Shown piece after piece: positions 8,249 through 15,689 of a stretch of DNA of 64,000 nt. Numbering within the stretch: the stretch's first letter is position 1; each line of letters opens with the position of its first letter. The stretch is from Polynucleobacter sp. 71A-WALBACH (GTDB taxonomy: Bacteria > Pseudomonadota > Gammaproteobacteria > Burkholderiales > Burkholderiaceae): NCBI RefSeq assembly GCF_018882365.1, contig NZ_JACVOP010000002.1, positions 124,001 through 188,000 of the forward strand, given 5' to 3'. A program made the translations under genes and the position numbers. The notes beneath the pieces were generated by a model, which was not told the origin of the DNA, did not search any database, and saw only the letters and a list, made by a program, of their open reading frames with translations.

Positions 8249-10000
8249 ATGACAAGCAATACGAATAAAGAGAAAAAGCAGCCTACTGAAAGTGGCTTGC
8301 GCAAGGGCTTAACCAGTTATGGTGACAAAGGATTCTCTTTGTTTTTGCGCAAAGCATTTATTAAAGGCGCAGGCTACACCAATAGCGCATTAGACCGTCC
8401 TGTGATCGGCATTATTAATACTGGTAGCGCCTTCAATCCTTGCCATGGCAACATGCCGCAACTGATTGAGGCGGTAAAGCGTGGTGTGATGCTAGCTGGT
8501 GGATTGCCGATGGACTTTCCAACAATCTCTATTCACGAGAGTTTTGCTGCTCCGACCAGTATGTATTTGCGCAATTTAATGTCGATGGATACTGAGGAGA
8601 TGTTGCGTGCTCAACCGATGGATGCAGTGGTCATGATTGGTGGTTGCGATAAAACAGTCCCTGCACAAATGATGGGTGCTGCTTCTGCGGGTCTACCAGC
8701 AATTCAGTTAATCACAGGTTCAATGCTGACTGGTTCACACCGTAGTGAGCGGGTGGGTGCTTGTACGGATTGTCGTCGTTACTGGGGCAAGTTCCGTGCC
8801 GGCGAAATTGATAAAATTGAAAAAGATGAAGTGAATGATCAACTGGTAGCTAGTGTGGGTACCTGTTCGGTGATGGGAACTGCTAGTACGATGGCTTGCA
8901 TCTCTGAAGCATTGGGAATGACGGTGCCTGGCGGCGCTACTCCGCCAGCGGTAACGGCCGATCGGATTCGGATTGCGGAAGAGACGGGTACACGTGCTGT
9001 GCAGATGGCCATAGATGGTTTAACAATTGACAAGGTATTAACAGCAGACGCTTTTGAAAACGCGATGCGTGTTTTATTGGCGATTGGTGGATCAACTAAC
9101 GGTATTGTGCATTTGGCTGCTATCGCAGGCCGCATGGGCTTAGAGATTGATTTGGAAGCTCTCGATCAGATGGGTGATGAGACTCCAGTTCTTGTAGATC
9201 TCAAGCCCTCTGGTGATCATTATATGGAGAACTTTCATGATGCTGGTGGTATGACAACGCTGCTGCGTGAACTCAAGCCCCTGCTAAAACTTGATGCGAT
9301 GACAGTAACGGGTCGCACTCTGGGTGAAGAGATCGATGCAGCGCCACCAAGCTTTAAGCAAGATGTGGTGCGTAAATTGGATAATCCTATTTACCCCCGC
9401 GGTAGTATTGCAGTTCTGCATGGCAACTTGGCTCCTGGTGGCGCCATCATCAAGCAATCCGCCGCTAATGAAACACTGATGGAGCATGAAGGTCGAGCGA
9501 TTGTTTTTGAAAACAGTGAAGATCTAGCTAATCGCATTGATAGCCCGGACTTGGATGTGACTGCGGACGATATTTTGGTTCTTAAAAATATTGGACCTAA
9601 GGGTGCGCCTGGCATGCCTGAGGCGGGATATATTCCGATTCCAATGAAGCTTGCTCGCGCTGGCGTGAAAGATATTGTGCGGATTTCTGATGGGCGGATG
9701 AGTGGTACGGCGTTTGGAACGATTGTGTTACATGTGACGCCAGAAGCCGCAGTAGGCGGCCCCTTGGCGCATGTGAAGAATGGTGATCGCATTCGTTTGA
9801 GTGTAAAAAATCGTGAGATTAGTTTATTGATCTCAGGGGAAGAGTTGGCTAAGCGCGCCAAAGAGAATCCAGTAATAGAGCCGACTGCAGAGCGTGGCTA
9901 CCTAAAATTATTCTTAGATACGGTCACACAAGCAGATAAGGGTGTCGACTTTGATTTCTTGAGAGCAGTGAAGATGGTTGGTAAAACACCAAAGCGTTAA
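8249..10000 (+). CDS. IlvD/Edd-family dehydratase (sugar-acid type)
   Basis: A 583-residue [Fe-S] dehydratase. The three cluster cysteines are visible at 65 (NPCHGN), 133 (GGCDKTVP) and 206 (GTCSVMGTA), with Lys135 in the position of the magnesium-binding carbamylated lysine. IlvD/Edd enzymes dehydrate 2,3-dihydroxy acids. The additional block GACTDCRRYWGKFRAGEI (170-187) and the SYGDKGFSLFLRKAF start resemble the sugar-acid branch (L-arabinonate, D-xylonate or gluconate dehydratases), so a role in branched-chain amino-acid synthesis is less likely, though not excluded. No other valine/isoleucine genes are adjacent; the neighbour is a Bug receptor. Confidence 0.85.
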   Translation: MTSNTNKEKKQPTESGLRKGLTSYGDKGFSLFLRKAFIKGAGYTNSALDRPVIGIINTGSAFNPCHGNMPQLIEAVKRGVMLAGGLPMDFPTISIHESFAAPTSMYLRNLMSMDTEEMLRAQPMDAVVMIGGCDKTVPAQMMGAASAGLPAIQLITGSMLTGSHRSERVGACTDCRRYWGKFRAGEIDKIEKDEVNDQLVASVGTCSVMGTASTMACISEALGMTVPGGATPPAVTADRIRIAEETGTRAVQMAIDGLTIDKVLTADAFENAMRVLLAIGGSTNGIVHLAAIAGRMGLEIDLEALDQMGDETPVLVDLKPSGDHYMENFHDAGGMTTLLRELKPLLKLDAMTVTGRTLGEEIDAAPPSFKQDVVRKLDNPIYPRGSIAVLHGNLAPGGAIIKQSAANETLMEHEGRAIVFENSEDLANRIDSPDLDVTADDILVLKNIGPKGAPGMPEAGYIPIPMKLARAGVKDIVRISDGRMSGTAFGTIVLHVTPEAAVGGPLAHVKNGDRIRLSVKNREISLLISGEELAKRAKENPVIEPTAERGYLKLFLDTVTQADKGVDFDFLRAVKMVGKTPKR

Positions 10001-10121
10001 TTTATTTAGGGTAGTGTTGACGATCTGAGTCTAAACATAAAGAGATTTAGCTTAAATTGGCTGTTTTTCCAAGGTTTAGGCTTGCTGTGCATTTGAAATA
10101 TTTTAGGTATAGAATCACGCC

Positions 10122-10475
10122 ATGCGATCCCGATACAGATCTCTCGTGATTCTTTTATGCCTCCTCTTGATTACATTCAGGGCGGCGGCAGGTAGTGTTT
10201 TTATTGAGGCTGCTATTGAGCGCGCTCAAATGCAGCAAACTTTATTCTCTGAATATGCGTCTGATCCGGGTCGTCTCAATAAAGAAACTTCCGATGGTCA
10301 GCAACAATCCCACTCATTATTTCTCATGAGTCATGTCACAGCAAATATCAGTGACACCAATATTATTGTTTCGTTTCAACCATCAGAGCTTGTTCTCTTC
10401 AATTGCCTTGGCGATATTCTTACTACGCAAAATTTTCCAGACTCTGCTTTTAAACCCCCAAAAGTTAGCGCCTAA
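10122..10475 (+). CDS. Small secreted protein of unknown function
   Basis: I do not recognise this 117-residue protein. It opens with MRSRYRSLVILLCLLLITFRAAAGS, a clear signal peptide with likely cleavage after AAA. The mature part is short, rich in Ser, Gln and Asn, and has a single Cys near the end (LFNCLGD), so no internal disulfide. A hairpin with a weak U tract follows the stop, and a Pal-like lipoprotein gene comes next. A periplasmic location is likely; no function can be assigned. Confidence 0.6.
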   Translation: MRSRYRSLVILLCLLLITFRAAAGSVFIEAAIERAQMQQTLFSEYASDPGRLNKETSDGQQQSHSLFLMSHVTANISDTNIIVSFQPSELVLFNCLGDILTTQNFPDSAFKPPKVSA

Positions 10476-10490
10476 TTTCTTAGGTTTGGT

Positions 10491-10522
10491 GTCAGTCTTG
10501 ATTGACTGACCCCTTTGTTATT
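10491..10522 (+). terminator. Probable rho-independent terminator
   Basis: A 7-bp stem GTCAGTC / GACTGAC with a 6-nt loop (TTGATT) is followed by CCCTTTGTTATTTT. It sits 15 bp after the small secreted-protein gene. The interrupted T tract makes it moderate. Confidence 0.5.
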
Positions 10523-10561
10523 TTGGCCAGATATTCATGGTCTCTATGGGGAATTTCCATT

Positions 10562-11056
10562 ATGTATTCGCTTAAAAAGCTACTGCCTTTGGCATGCGCA
10601 GTATTACTCATTTCTGCATGTAGCAGTGGGGTTAAATTAGATGATGCAAATAACATAGCATCTATTAATGCGGGTGGATCAATGTCTTACGATCCCACTA
10701 GCGACCCTAAGTCTAGCGTCTTTGGCAAACGTTCTATCTTCTTTGAATTCGATAGTTATACGGTTGATCCAACGTACGCTTCTACCATTGCCGCTCATGC
10801 GACTTATTTGAAAACCTTTCATGCGAAAAAGGCCGACATCATTATTCAGGGCAACACAGACGATCGCGGTACGGCTGAATACAACTTGGCGTTAGGGCAG
10901 AAAAGATCCGAGTCGGTCAAAAGGGCTTTGCTGGCACAAGGGGTCAATGAATCCCAAATAGAGGCCGTCAGTTTTGGCAAGGAAAAACCGTTGAATCCAG
11001 CGCAAACGGAGGCTGCCTTCAAGGAGAACCGTCGCGCTGACATTGTTTATCGCTAG
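10562..11056 (+). CDS. Pal-like OmpA-domain lipoprotein
   Basis: A 164-residue outer-membrane lipoprotein. The signal peptide MYSLKKLLPLACAVLLISAC carries a lipobox with Cys20, followed by a short linker and a C-terminal OmpA-like peptidoglycan-binding domain (about 58-164) with IFFEFDSYTVDP, GNTDDRGTAEYNLALGQKRSESV and the ENRRADIVY end. It matches Pal of the Tol-Pal system in size and domain plan. However, no tolQRAB or ybgF/cpoB genes are adjacent, so it may be the Pal or a paralogue; I leave the symbol empty. The start at 10562 gives a proper lipoprotein signal; upstream in-frame codons do not. A strong terminator follows. Confidence 0.85.
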   Translation: MYSLKKLLPLACAVLLISACSSGVKLDDANNIASINAGGSMSYDPTSDPKSSVFGKRSIFFEFDSYTVDPTYASTIAAHATYLKTFHAKKADIIIQGNTDDRGTAEYNLALGQKRSESVKRALLAQGVNESQIEAVSFGKEKPLNPAQTEAAFKENRRADIVYR

Positions 11057-11065
11057 TCCCCTTAA

Positions 11066-11100
11066 CCTCTCCACTTTCATTTTGTGTGGAGAGGCTTTTA
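11066..11100 (+). terminator. Rho-independent terminator after the Pal-like gene
   Basis: A perfect 9-bp stem CCTCTCCAC / GTGGAGAGG with an 11-nt loop is followed by CTTTTATT, 9 bp after the stop of the Pal-like gene. Confidence 0.8.
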
Positions 11101-11133
11101 TTCACAAAGAACTTATTAATTTCTGAGGTTCAT

Positions 11134-11640
11134 ATGAAAAATATCTATCGTGGTGTTGCAATGGTTGCAATTTTGCTATCAGGATGCGCATCAAATACAT
11201 CGCTAACCAAGAAGCCTAATAGCGATATCTCAATTGCTAAGGTAAATGAGGTGCAGAAAAAGATTGCCTCTTGTGTGGCTGAGGTAAATCAGTCGGATGA
11301 TGCGAAGTATGTTGATGAGCATATCCTGGTACTCACAGAGAAGAGCGCTAATGCAAAAGAGCTATTTAACTCAAGCGACAAAATCGCATCAGATCAAGCA
11401 GTCGTTTTAATGAGATTTAAAGAGTCCACCTTAAAGTGCCGCACTATCGCCAACGAATTACCTTCCCCAGCATTAGTCGCTGTCTATACCAATTTTTATA
11501 CGAATATCGATGCGGTTTACAAAGATCTGATTGATAAGCGAATCACCATTGGTGTAGCCAATCAGGAGAGGTCAATGCGCATCCAGTACGCAAAAGAGAG
11601 ATGGGTGCAGATTCTGAAGACTGAAAAAGGAGGCTCTTAG
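11134..11640 (+). CDS. Small lipoprotein of unknown function
   Basis: A 168-residue protein that I do not recognise. It has a lipoprotein signal peptide with lipobox LSGC (Cys18) and a mostly helical mature part with two further cysteines (in IASCVAEV and TLKCRTIA) that could form a disulfide. The start at 11134 has TGAGG upstream; an alternative at 11086 overlaps the preceding terminator. It is followed 1 bp later by a zinc-ribbon gene, suggesting cotranscription. Attachment to a membrane leaflet is well supported, function is not. Confidence 0.72.
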   Translation: MKNIYRGVAMVAILLSGCASNTSLTKKPNSDISIAKVNEVQKKIASCVAEVNQSDDAKYVDEHILVLTEKSANAKELFNSSDKIASDQAVVLMRFKESTLKCRTIANELPSPALVAVYTNFYTNIDAVYKDLIDKRITIGVANQERSMRIQYAKERWVQILKTEKGGS

Positions 11641-11641
11641 G

Positions 11642-11953
11642 ATGATGGAATCACAATACTACTTTGCCTGTAGAGCCTGTGGGTATGAGTGCATTAGCGG
11701 AATCGGCATTGAAAGAGGCCCTCATTTTTACAGGGCTGCGATGGTATGTAATCACTGTGATGAGGTTGATACGTTTGCCATGCCTAATCCAGGCTCTATG
11801 GTTGATTTGCCTGCTGGCACAGCAGTTTGCAAAACCTGTGGTTCTGCCGAGCACTTGACTGTCTGGGATGGGCTAACGTGCCCTCATTGCAAACAGAAGA
11901 TGAAAGCAATTGGTACAAATACAAAAACAAAGCGTCCTTTTAAGTTTTGGTAA
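11642..11953 (+). CDS. Small double zinc-ribbon protein
   Basis: A 103-residue cytosolic protein with four CxxC pairs: C10/C13, C36/C39, C63/C66 and C80/C83. Pairs one and two, and pairs three and four, look like two zinc ribbons joined by a proline- and glycine-containing linker. The final stretch is basic (KTKRPFKFW). Such proteins may bind nucleic acid or partner proteins; nothing here fixes the role. It starts 1 bp after the lipoprotein gene stop, and a terminator follows. The coding call is safe because the metal-binding pattern is strict. Confidence 0.78.
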   Translation: MMESQYYFACRACGYECISGIGIERGPHFYRAAMVCNHCDEVDTFAMPNPGSMVDLPAGTAVCKTCGSAEHLTVWDGLTCPHCKQKMKAIGTNTKTKRPFKFW

Positions 11954-11976
11954 TTTTGTTCGAACTATTGGAATCT

Positions 11977-12000
11977 GACTCCCAGGCCGGGAGTCTTTTT
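11977..12000 (+). terminator. Rho-independent terminator after zinc-ribbon gene
   Basis: A 7-bp stem GACTCCC / GGGAGTC with a loop of AGGCC is followed immediately by TTTTT. It lies 23 bp after the zinc-ribbon stop and just before the PBP7-like gene. Confidence 0.85.
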
Positions 12001-12009
12001 AGTAAATTT

Positions 12010-12825
12010 ATGTATAAATTAATCATATTTTGTATCCCTGTTATGGCTTTATTTTCTTGCAATGTATTTTCTGCAAAAGCTAATGGAGGTTCATTTAATT
12101 CTCAAATTGCATATGTTGTCGATGTTGATTCGGGTAAGGTATTAGTAGATAGAAATGCAGATGCAGTTTCGTCCATAGCATCGATTTCTAAATTAATGGC
12201 CTCAATTATTGTCTTGGAATCTGGGCAGAGTCTGGCTGAACAAGTGGTGATTGAAAAGGATGATGTTGCTAGGCAATCAACGGCGCATTGGAAATTAAAT
12301 GTTGGAACGGAGATTACTAGAAAGAGAACTTTGCGAATCGGTTTAATGTCTTCAGAAAATAGAGCTATCAATGCACTAGCCAGAACCTACCCGGGTGGCA
12401 GAGAAGCTTTTGTAGAAGCCATGAATTTCAAGGCGAGTTCTCTTGGAATGATTCACACTCATTTTGTTGAGCCAACTGGACTTTCGCCTGAAAATGTTTC
12501 AACTGCGCGCGACTTGGTTATCTTGCTTCAAGAGTCAATGAAATTTCCTTTGATTCAAGAGTTCTCCACTACAGAAAAATTTGATGTTGTGGATGGAGTG
12601 CATGCCCCGCAACCATTTGTAAACACAAACCCGATTGTTCGTAATGAGCTAATGGATGTTTTGGTTCAAAAAACTGGCTTCATCACTGCTGCTGGACGCT
12701 GCTTGGTGATGGAGGCAAAGATTGGAGGGAGAAATATCGCCATGGTATTTCTAGGATCAAAAGGAAAGAACGCTCGTTTTAGAGATGCTCTTTTAACCAA
12801 GCGAGCATTTGAAAACGTAAACTGA
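12010..12825 (+). CDS. PBP7-like D-alanyl-D-alanine endopeptidase
   Basis: A 271-residue secreted serine peptidase of the low-molecular-weight penicillin-binding protein family (S11), which cleaves peptidoglycan cross-links or stem peptides in the periplasm. All three motifs are seen: SxxK at 58-61 (SISK), SxN at 115-117 (SEN) and KTG at 221-223. A signal peptide occupies about the first 22 residues. Its size and the SSENRA form of motif 2 fit PbpG/PBP7 better than DacA. I chose the ATG at 12010; a frame opening at 11947 runs through a terminator. Its codon use looks more AT-rich than nearby genes, but this was not measured. Confidence 0.88.
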   Translation: MYKLIIFCIPVMALFSCNVFSAKANGGSFNSQIAYVVDVDSGKVLVDRNADAVSSIASISKLMASIIVLESGQSLAEQVVIEKDDVARQSTAHWKLNVGTEITRKRTLRIGLMSSENRAINALARTYPGGREAFVEAMNFKASSLGMIHTHFVEPTGLSPENVSTARDLVILLQESMKFPLIQEFSTTEKFDVVDGVHAPQPFVNTNPIVRNELMDVLVQKTGFITAAGRCLVMEAKIGGRNIAMVFLGSKGKNARFRDALLTKRAFENVN

Positions 12826-12838
12826 TTAATCCAAAGAA

Positions 12839-12864
12839 AAACGCCACCTAAACAGGTGGCGTTT
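12839..12864 (+). terminator. Bidirectional terminator, copy of the ssrA terminator
   Basis: A 10-bp stem AAACGCCACC / GGTGGCGTTT with loop TAAACA, flanked by A and T runs. It lies just after the PBP7-like gene. The segment CAAAGAAAAACGCCACC (12832-12848) is identical over 17 bp to the ssrA terminator arm at 16869-16885. Confidence 0.85.
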
Positions 12865-12894
12865 GACTATTGATTAAATCAATTGACTACTAAT

Positions 12895-12907
12895 TGGTGG
12901 GTCGGCG
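12895..12907 (-). repeat. Left att-like remnant of the ssrA 3' end
   Basis: Read on the minus strand, CGCCGACCCACCA here aligns with CGCCGACTCCACCA at the ssrA 3' end (16922-16935) with a one-base gap. Together with the duplicated terminator immediately beyond it, this is best read as the displaced chromosomal end of the target gene. Confidence 0.65.
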
Positions 12908-12922
12908 CTTACAGTCACCAGC

Positions 12923-13354
12923 TTGCAAGATGTCATCCGCAAATATGAAGTAGAAAGCAAGTTGGTGGGTAATGTCATGACTTTGGCTGATGCCAAGAAA
13001 AAACCATTGGCATTGGTGTCAGATGCAAAACTACAGATGCTCAATTCTTTAAATACCCGCTCAGATGAAATAGATCGCCTTGTCAATGTGATCTGCTTTA
13101 ACAAATACATGTCAGATCCTTTTTATATGCAGGTGTTTGTGCAAAACAATCAACCCGAGCAATGGCAAACCATGATTGAGTCAATTTATGAGGCAATTGA
13201 AAGGCCAGAGCCAAGCTTTGCAAATGCTAAACATATTGCAAGTCATAGGCTTCAGCCCATTCGGGTGCGAACCTCCACCTTAGGTGCGCCACTAGCTAGT
13301 TCTGAAAACCCAATGGATCGAATTACTCAACATTTAGGCAATGTGGGGATATAG
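12923..13354 (+). CDS. Unknown island ORF, possibly truncated at its 5' end
   Basis: I do not recognise this reading frame of up to 143 codons. It is open from 12887, inside the island border, so it may be the remaining 3' part of a longer gene that was cut. Possible starts are the TTG at 12923, with no ribosome site, or the ATG at 12977, preceded by GGTGGG. The product is soluble-looking, with no membrane segment or cysteine motif, and has a Pro/Ser-rich C-terminal third. Codon use looks coding. A long hairpin region follows the stop. Confidence 0.45.
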   Translation: MQDVIRKYEVESKLVGNVMTLADAKKKPLALVSDAKLQMLNSLNTRSDEIDRLVNVICFNKYMSDPFYMQVFVQNNQPEQWQTMIESIYEAIERPEPSFANAKHIASHRLQPIRVRTSTLGAPLASSENPMDRITQHLGNVGI

Positions 13355-13367
13355 AGAGCTGTAAATT

Positions 13368-13439
13368 ACATGCCACTTAAAATTAGTGGCATGTAGACAA
13401 AATGTCTTTAGACGGCCAAATCGCCTCATTTTGTCTACA
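13368..13439. repeat. Two consecutive perfect inverted repeats
   Basis: The first is ACATGCCACT / AGTGGCATGT (13368-13394, 7-nt loop). The second is a 13-bp repeat TGTAGACAAAATG / CATTTTGTCTACA (13392-13404 and 13427-13439), whose left arm overlaps the end of the first. They lie between the convergent unknown ORF and the fic gene. They may be a bidirectional terminator, but U tracts are lacking and the size is unusual. Confidence 0.6.
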
Positions 13440-13472
13440 AAACAGCCGATATAACCATTTTTCGTCAACAAC

Positions 13473-14972
13473 TTAGCTTATATCGTGAGGATCAAGCAAT
13501 TGATACTGTGAGGGGTTGTCTGTAAATGCGTTGCAAGCCTTCATTTTTTCCCAAAGATTTGGGAAGTTCGAATAATCAAATCCTGCGGTCCAACGCCATG
13601 CACGAGTCATGGATCGAATGAAAGGACTAGGATCATTGTTTTGAGACAGCACTTTTAATGGCAGCAAATAATCCTCACGATAAGCTGTAGGAATAATAAT
13701 GCGAGAGGCGGAGTGTTGAGTTAAGTAGGCATTCATGGTTAGACGCGCGGTTTGGCCATTGCCATCCATAAATGGGTGCACTTCGGTAACTACAAACATC
13801 GCCATCAATGCACGCGCAAATGGGTCTTCCAGTAAAGCGATGCGTTTGAATCCTTCCCGCAAAGTGCCTTTAACAAGCTCGGGTTGAACAAAAATAGTAT
13901 TTCCTGCTTGGTTAGCTTGCTCTTTCCATTCGCCCGGATTTTTATCTGGGCGACTAGAGAGTATTTGGAGGTTGCATTGCTGAAGCCATACTAAGAAATC
14001 ATCTTCATCTTTTGGTGGCTTAGAGCGAAAGGGTTGCTCCATGATTGCTTTAAAGGTGCCCAGTACATCATGCGAATCTTCATTTCGTTTTGGAATCATC
14101 TTCCCATCGAAAATAATCTCGGAGGCTTCTTCTACGGTGAATGTAGTTCCTTCAATGTAGTTCGAAAAGTACGATTCAAAGAATGCAAAATGAAAGGCGC
14201 CTTTACCCGTATTGGCCTGATCTTCGATGATGGGAAAAGGTTTTCTTAATGCAGAAAACAAAGTTTCGAAGATCTCAATGCGATCAGGATCATAAGGTTT
14301 ACCAGCTGCGCGCGCTAATGCATCAGCTGCCCGTAAAGAGCGGGCTTTACCAGTTTGCATTAAGGCCGAAACAATCGTGTTGAGCGTTTTAAATTGAACC
14401 TCTAGACCTAATTGAGGGGCAATCGCTTTAGCGTCATCACGCAGTGCATTAAGTTTATGTTCACCACGAATGGTGCATAACTTACTTAAATAAGATTCAA
14501 CCCAAGGGCGACCCATAGTGCGAAGATCTGAGCCTTTGCGGCTATAGAGGTTCTCCAGTAACCGCCTAGCCTCCGAGGATATAAAGAGTTTTCCATACGG
14601 GATGTCGTTTAGCGAATCTTTGTGCGATTGAACTGCAGTGGGCCCTGGCAAAATATTTAGAGTCAACCCTGGAAACGCTATTTGACGTGCTCTATTGCCA
14701 GACACCAAAAATATATTCCCACCATCATCTGGCTTACAAAGGTGAGCAGAGCGGTAAGCTATTACGGAGCCTGGATAAAGATATTCGGTAATTTGCCGCC
14801 AATTTGGCCGAATGATTTGCTCGAGTGGGCTATTGAGGTCGCCGGTGTAAATACCGCGATAAATTTGACGCAAACGACCAGACCTAGCCAAGCGGGAAAT
14901 TCTCTGGGCGTTCGTTTTGTCTTCTCTCGAACTAAAAAGCAAGAGGGGCAGCTGGTCAACAGAAGTGCTCAT
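13473..14972 (-). CDS. Fic-domain protein with AbiEi-like N-terminal winged helix
   Basis: A 499-residue protein. Residues 14-45 (ending RLARSGRLRQIYRGIYTG) match the winged-helix start of AbiEi-type antitoxins. The C-terminal half is a Fic domain, which usually transfers AMP to target proteins. The Fic motif is HPFMDGNGQTAR (399-410), with the catalytic His399, the acidic Asp403 and Arg410, but Gln408 replaces the usual Arg of GNGR. An inhibitory-helix motif S-x-x-x-E-G is at 270-275 (SNYIEG), which would make it a class II, self-inhibited Fic protein. The promoter region carries direct repeats that the winged helix could bind. The target is unknown. It is in the ssrA island, downstream of an exonuclease gene on the same strand. 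Confidence 0.88.
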   Translation of the reverse strand: MSTSVDQLPLLLFSSREDKTNAQRISRLARSGRLRQIYRGIYTGDLNSPLEQIIRPNWRQITEYLYPGSVIAYRSAHLCKPDDGGNIFLVSGNRARQIAFPGLTLNILPGPTAVQSHKDSLNDIPYGKLFISSEARRLLENLYSRKGSDLRTMGRPWVESYLSKLCTIRGEHKLNALRDDAKAIAPQLGLEVQFKTLNTIVSALMQTGKARSLRAADALARAAGKPYDPDRIEIFETLFSALRKPFPIIEDQANTGKGAFHFAFFESYFSNYIEGTTFTVEEASEIIFDGKMIPKRNEDSHDVLGTFKAIMEQPFRSKPPKDEDDFLVWLQQCNLQILSSRPDKNPGEWKEQANQAGNTIFVQPELVKGTLREGFKRIALLEDPFARALMAMFVVTEVHPFMDGNGQTARLTMNAYLTQHSASRIIIPTAYREDYLLPLKVLSQNNDPSPFIRSMTRAWRWTAGFDYSNFPNLWEKMKACNAFTDNPSQYQLLDPHDIS

Positions 14973-14990
14973 AGGGCCTTAATTTATCCA

Positions 14991-15034
14991 TTAATGTCAA
15001 CAACTATGCATATATTATAGTTTAATGTCAACAA
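14991..15034 (-). promoter_or_regulatory. Direct repeats flanking the fic promoter
   Basis: Two exact copies of TTGTTGACATTAA (minus strand, at 15034-15022 and 15003-14991) are 31 bp apart, about three helical turns. They bracket a TATAAT hexamer (15019-15014). They lie 18-62 bp before the fic start. The layout suggests an operator, perhaps for the Fic protein's own winged helix; binding is inferred. Confidence 0.6.
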
Positions 15035-15083
15035 AAGTGAGTATAGAATCAAAATAACCCTATTTTTAGGTATATAGATACGG

Positions 15084-15689
15084 CTATTTCAAAGCCCTTG
15101 CATCGCTTACCAGTTGATATATCTGACTGTGCCTGTGAAGGATTTCAAAGAAAAGCCTCAAGGTATTGAGAGCATCAACATCTGCTCTATGTGGACTGCC
15201 TTCAAATTGAAGCTTAAAAGAACCCAGGCCTGAGGATAGACCGCCACTGGGTTTTTTGCCCATGGCAAGCATGTGCAGGCTATACCAAGTTTTGACATCG
15301 ATCCAGCGACGGCCAAAATGGGGAAAGCTGATACCTCGATCTTTAAATTCAGATTTCAGCTCAAGTGAATCACCACCGCCCCAGGTAATGGGATTAACAA
15401 AGCAATTCCGCGCACTGATGATTTCCCCAATTTCTTTAGCTGCTTGTTCGTGTGGAACTGCATAGTCAGAAATATCCTGATTGCAAATGCCCGTTAATTG
15501 GGTGATGAACTCAAAAATAGGCTCTTTAGGATCTAAGAGCCATTTATACGTAGATAGGGATTGATTGACATAGTCATGATAGTTTCCTACTGCTAAACCT
15601 ATTTGAACGATCTTTGGATTTACTGTGGAATTATCTTGCGAATTATTGAGCTCTAAATCAAGCGCGAAATAACACTGCTCTTTATCCAT
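15084..15689 (-). CDS. DEDDh-family 3'-5' exonuclease
   Basis: A 201-residue protein with the RNase T/DnaQ exonuclease pattern. Exo I is FALDLELN with Asp11 and Glu13, a TGI turn is at 66-68, Exo II is probably TWGGGDS with Asp107, and Exo III is HRADVD with His167 and Asp172 (H-x4-D, the DEDDh form). The length corresponds to a lone nuclease domain. DEDDh enzymes degrade DNA or RNA from the 3' end; the substrate cannot be told. It lies upstream of fic on the same strand with a 111-bp gap that contains a separate fic promoter. Its place in the ssrA island and its type suggest cargo, possibly defence, but that is inference. Confidence 0.82.
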   Translation of the reverse strand: MDKEQCYFALDLELNNSQDNSTVNPKIVQIGLAVGNYHDYVNQSLSTYKWLLDPKEPIFEFITQLTGICNQDISDYAVPHEQAAKEIGEIISARNCFVNPITWGGGDSLELKSEFKDRGISFPHFGRRWIDVKTWYSLHMLAMGKKPSGGLSSGLGSFKLQFEGSPHRADVDALNTLRLFFEILHRHSQIYQLVSDARALK

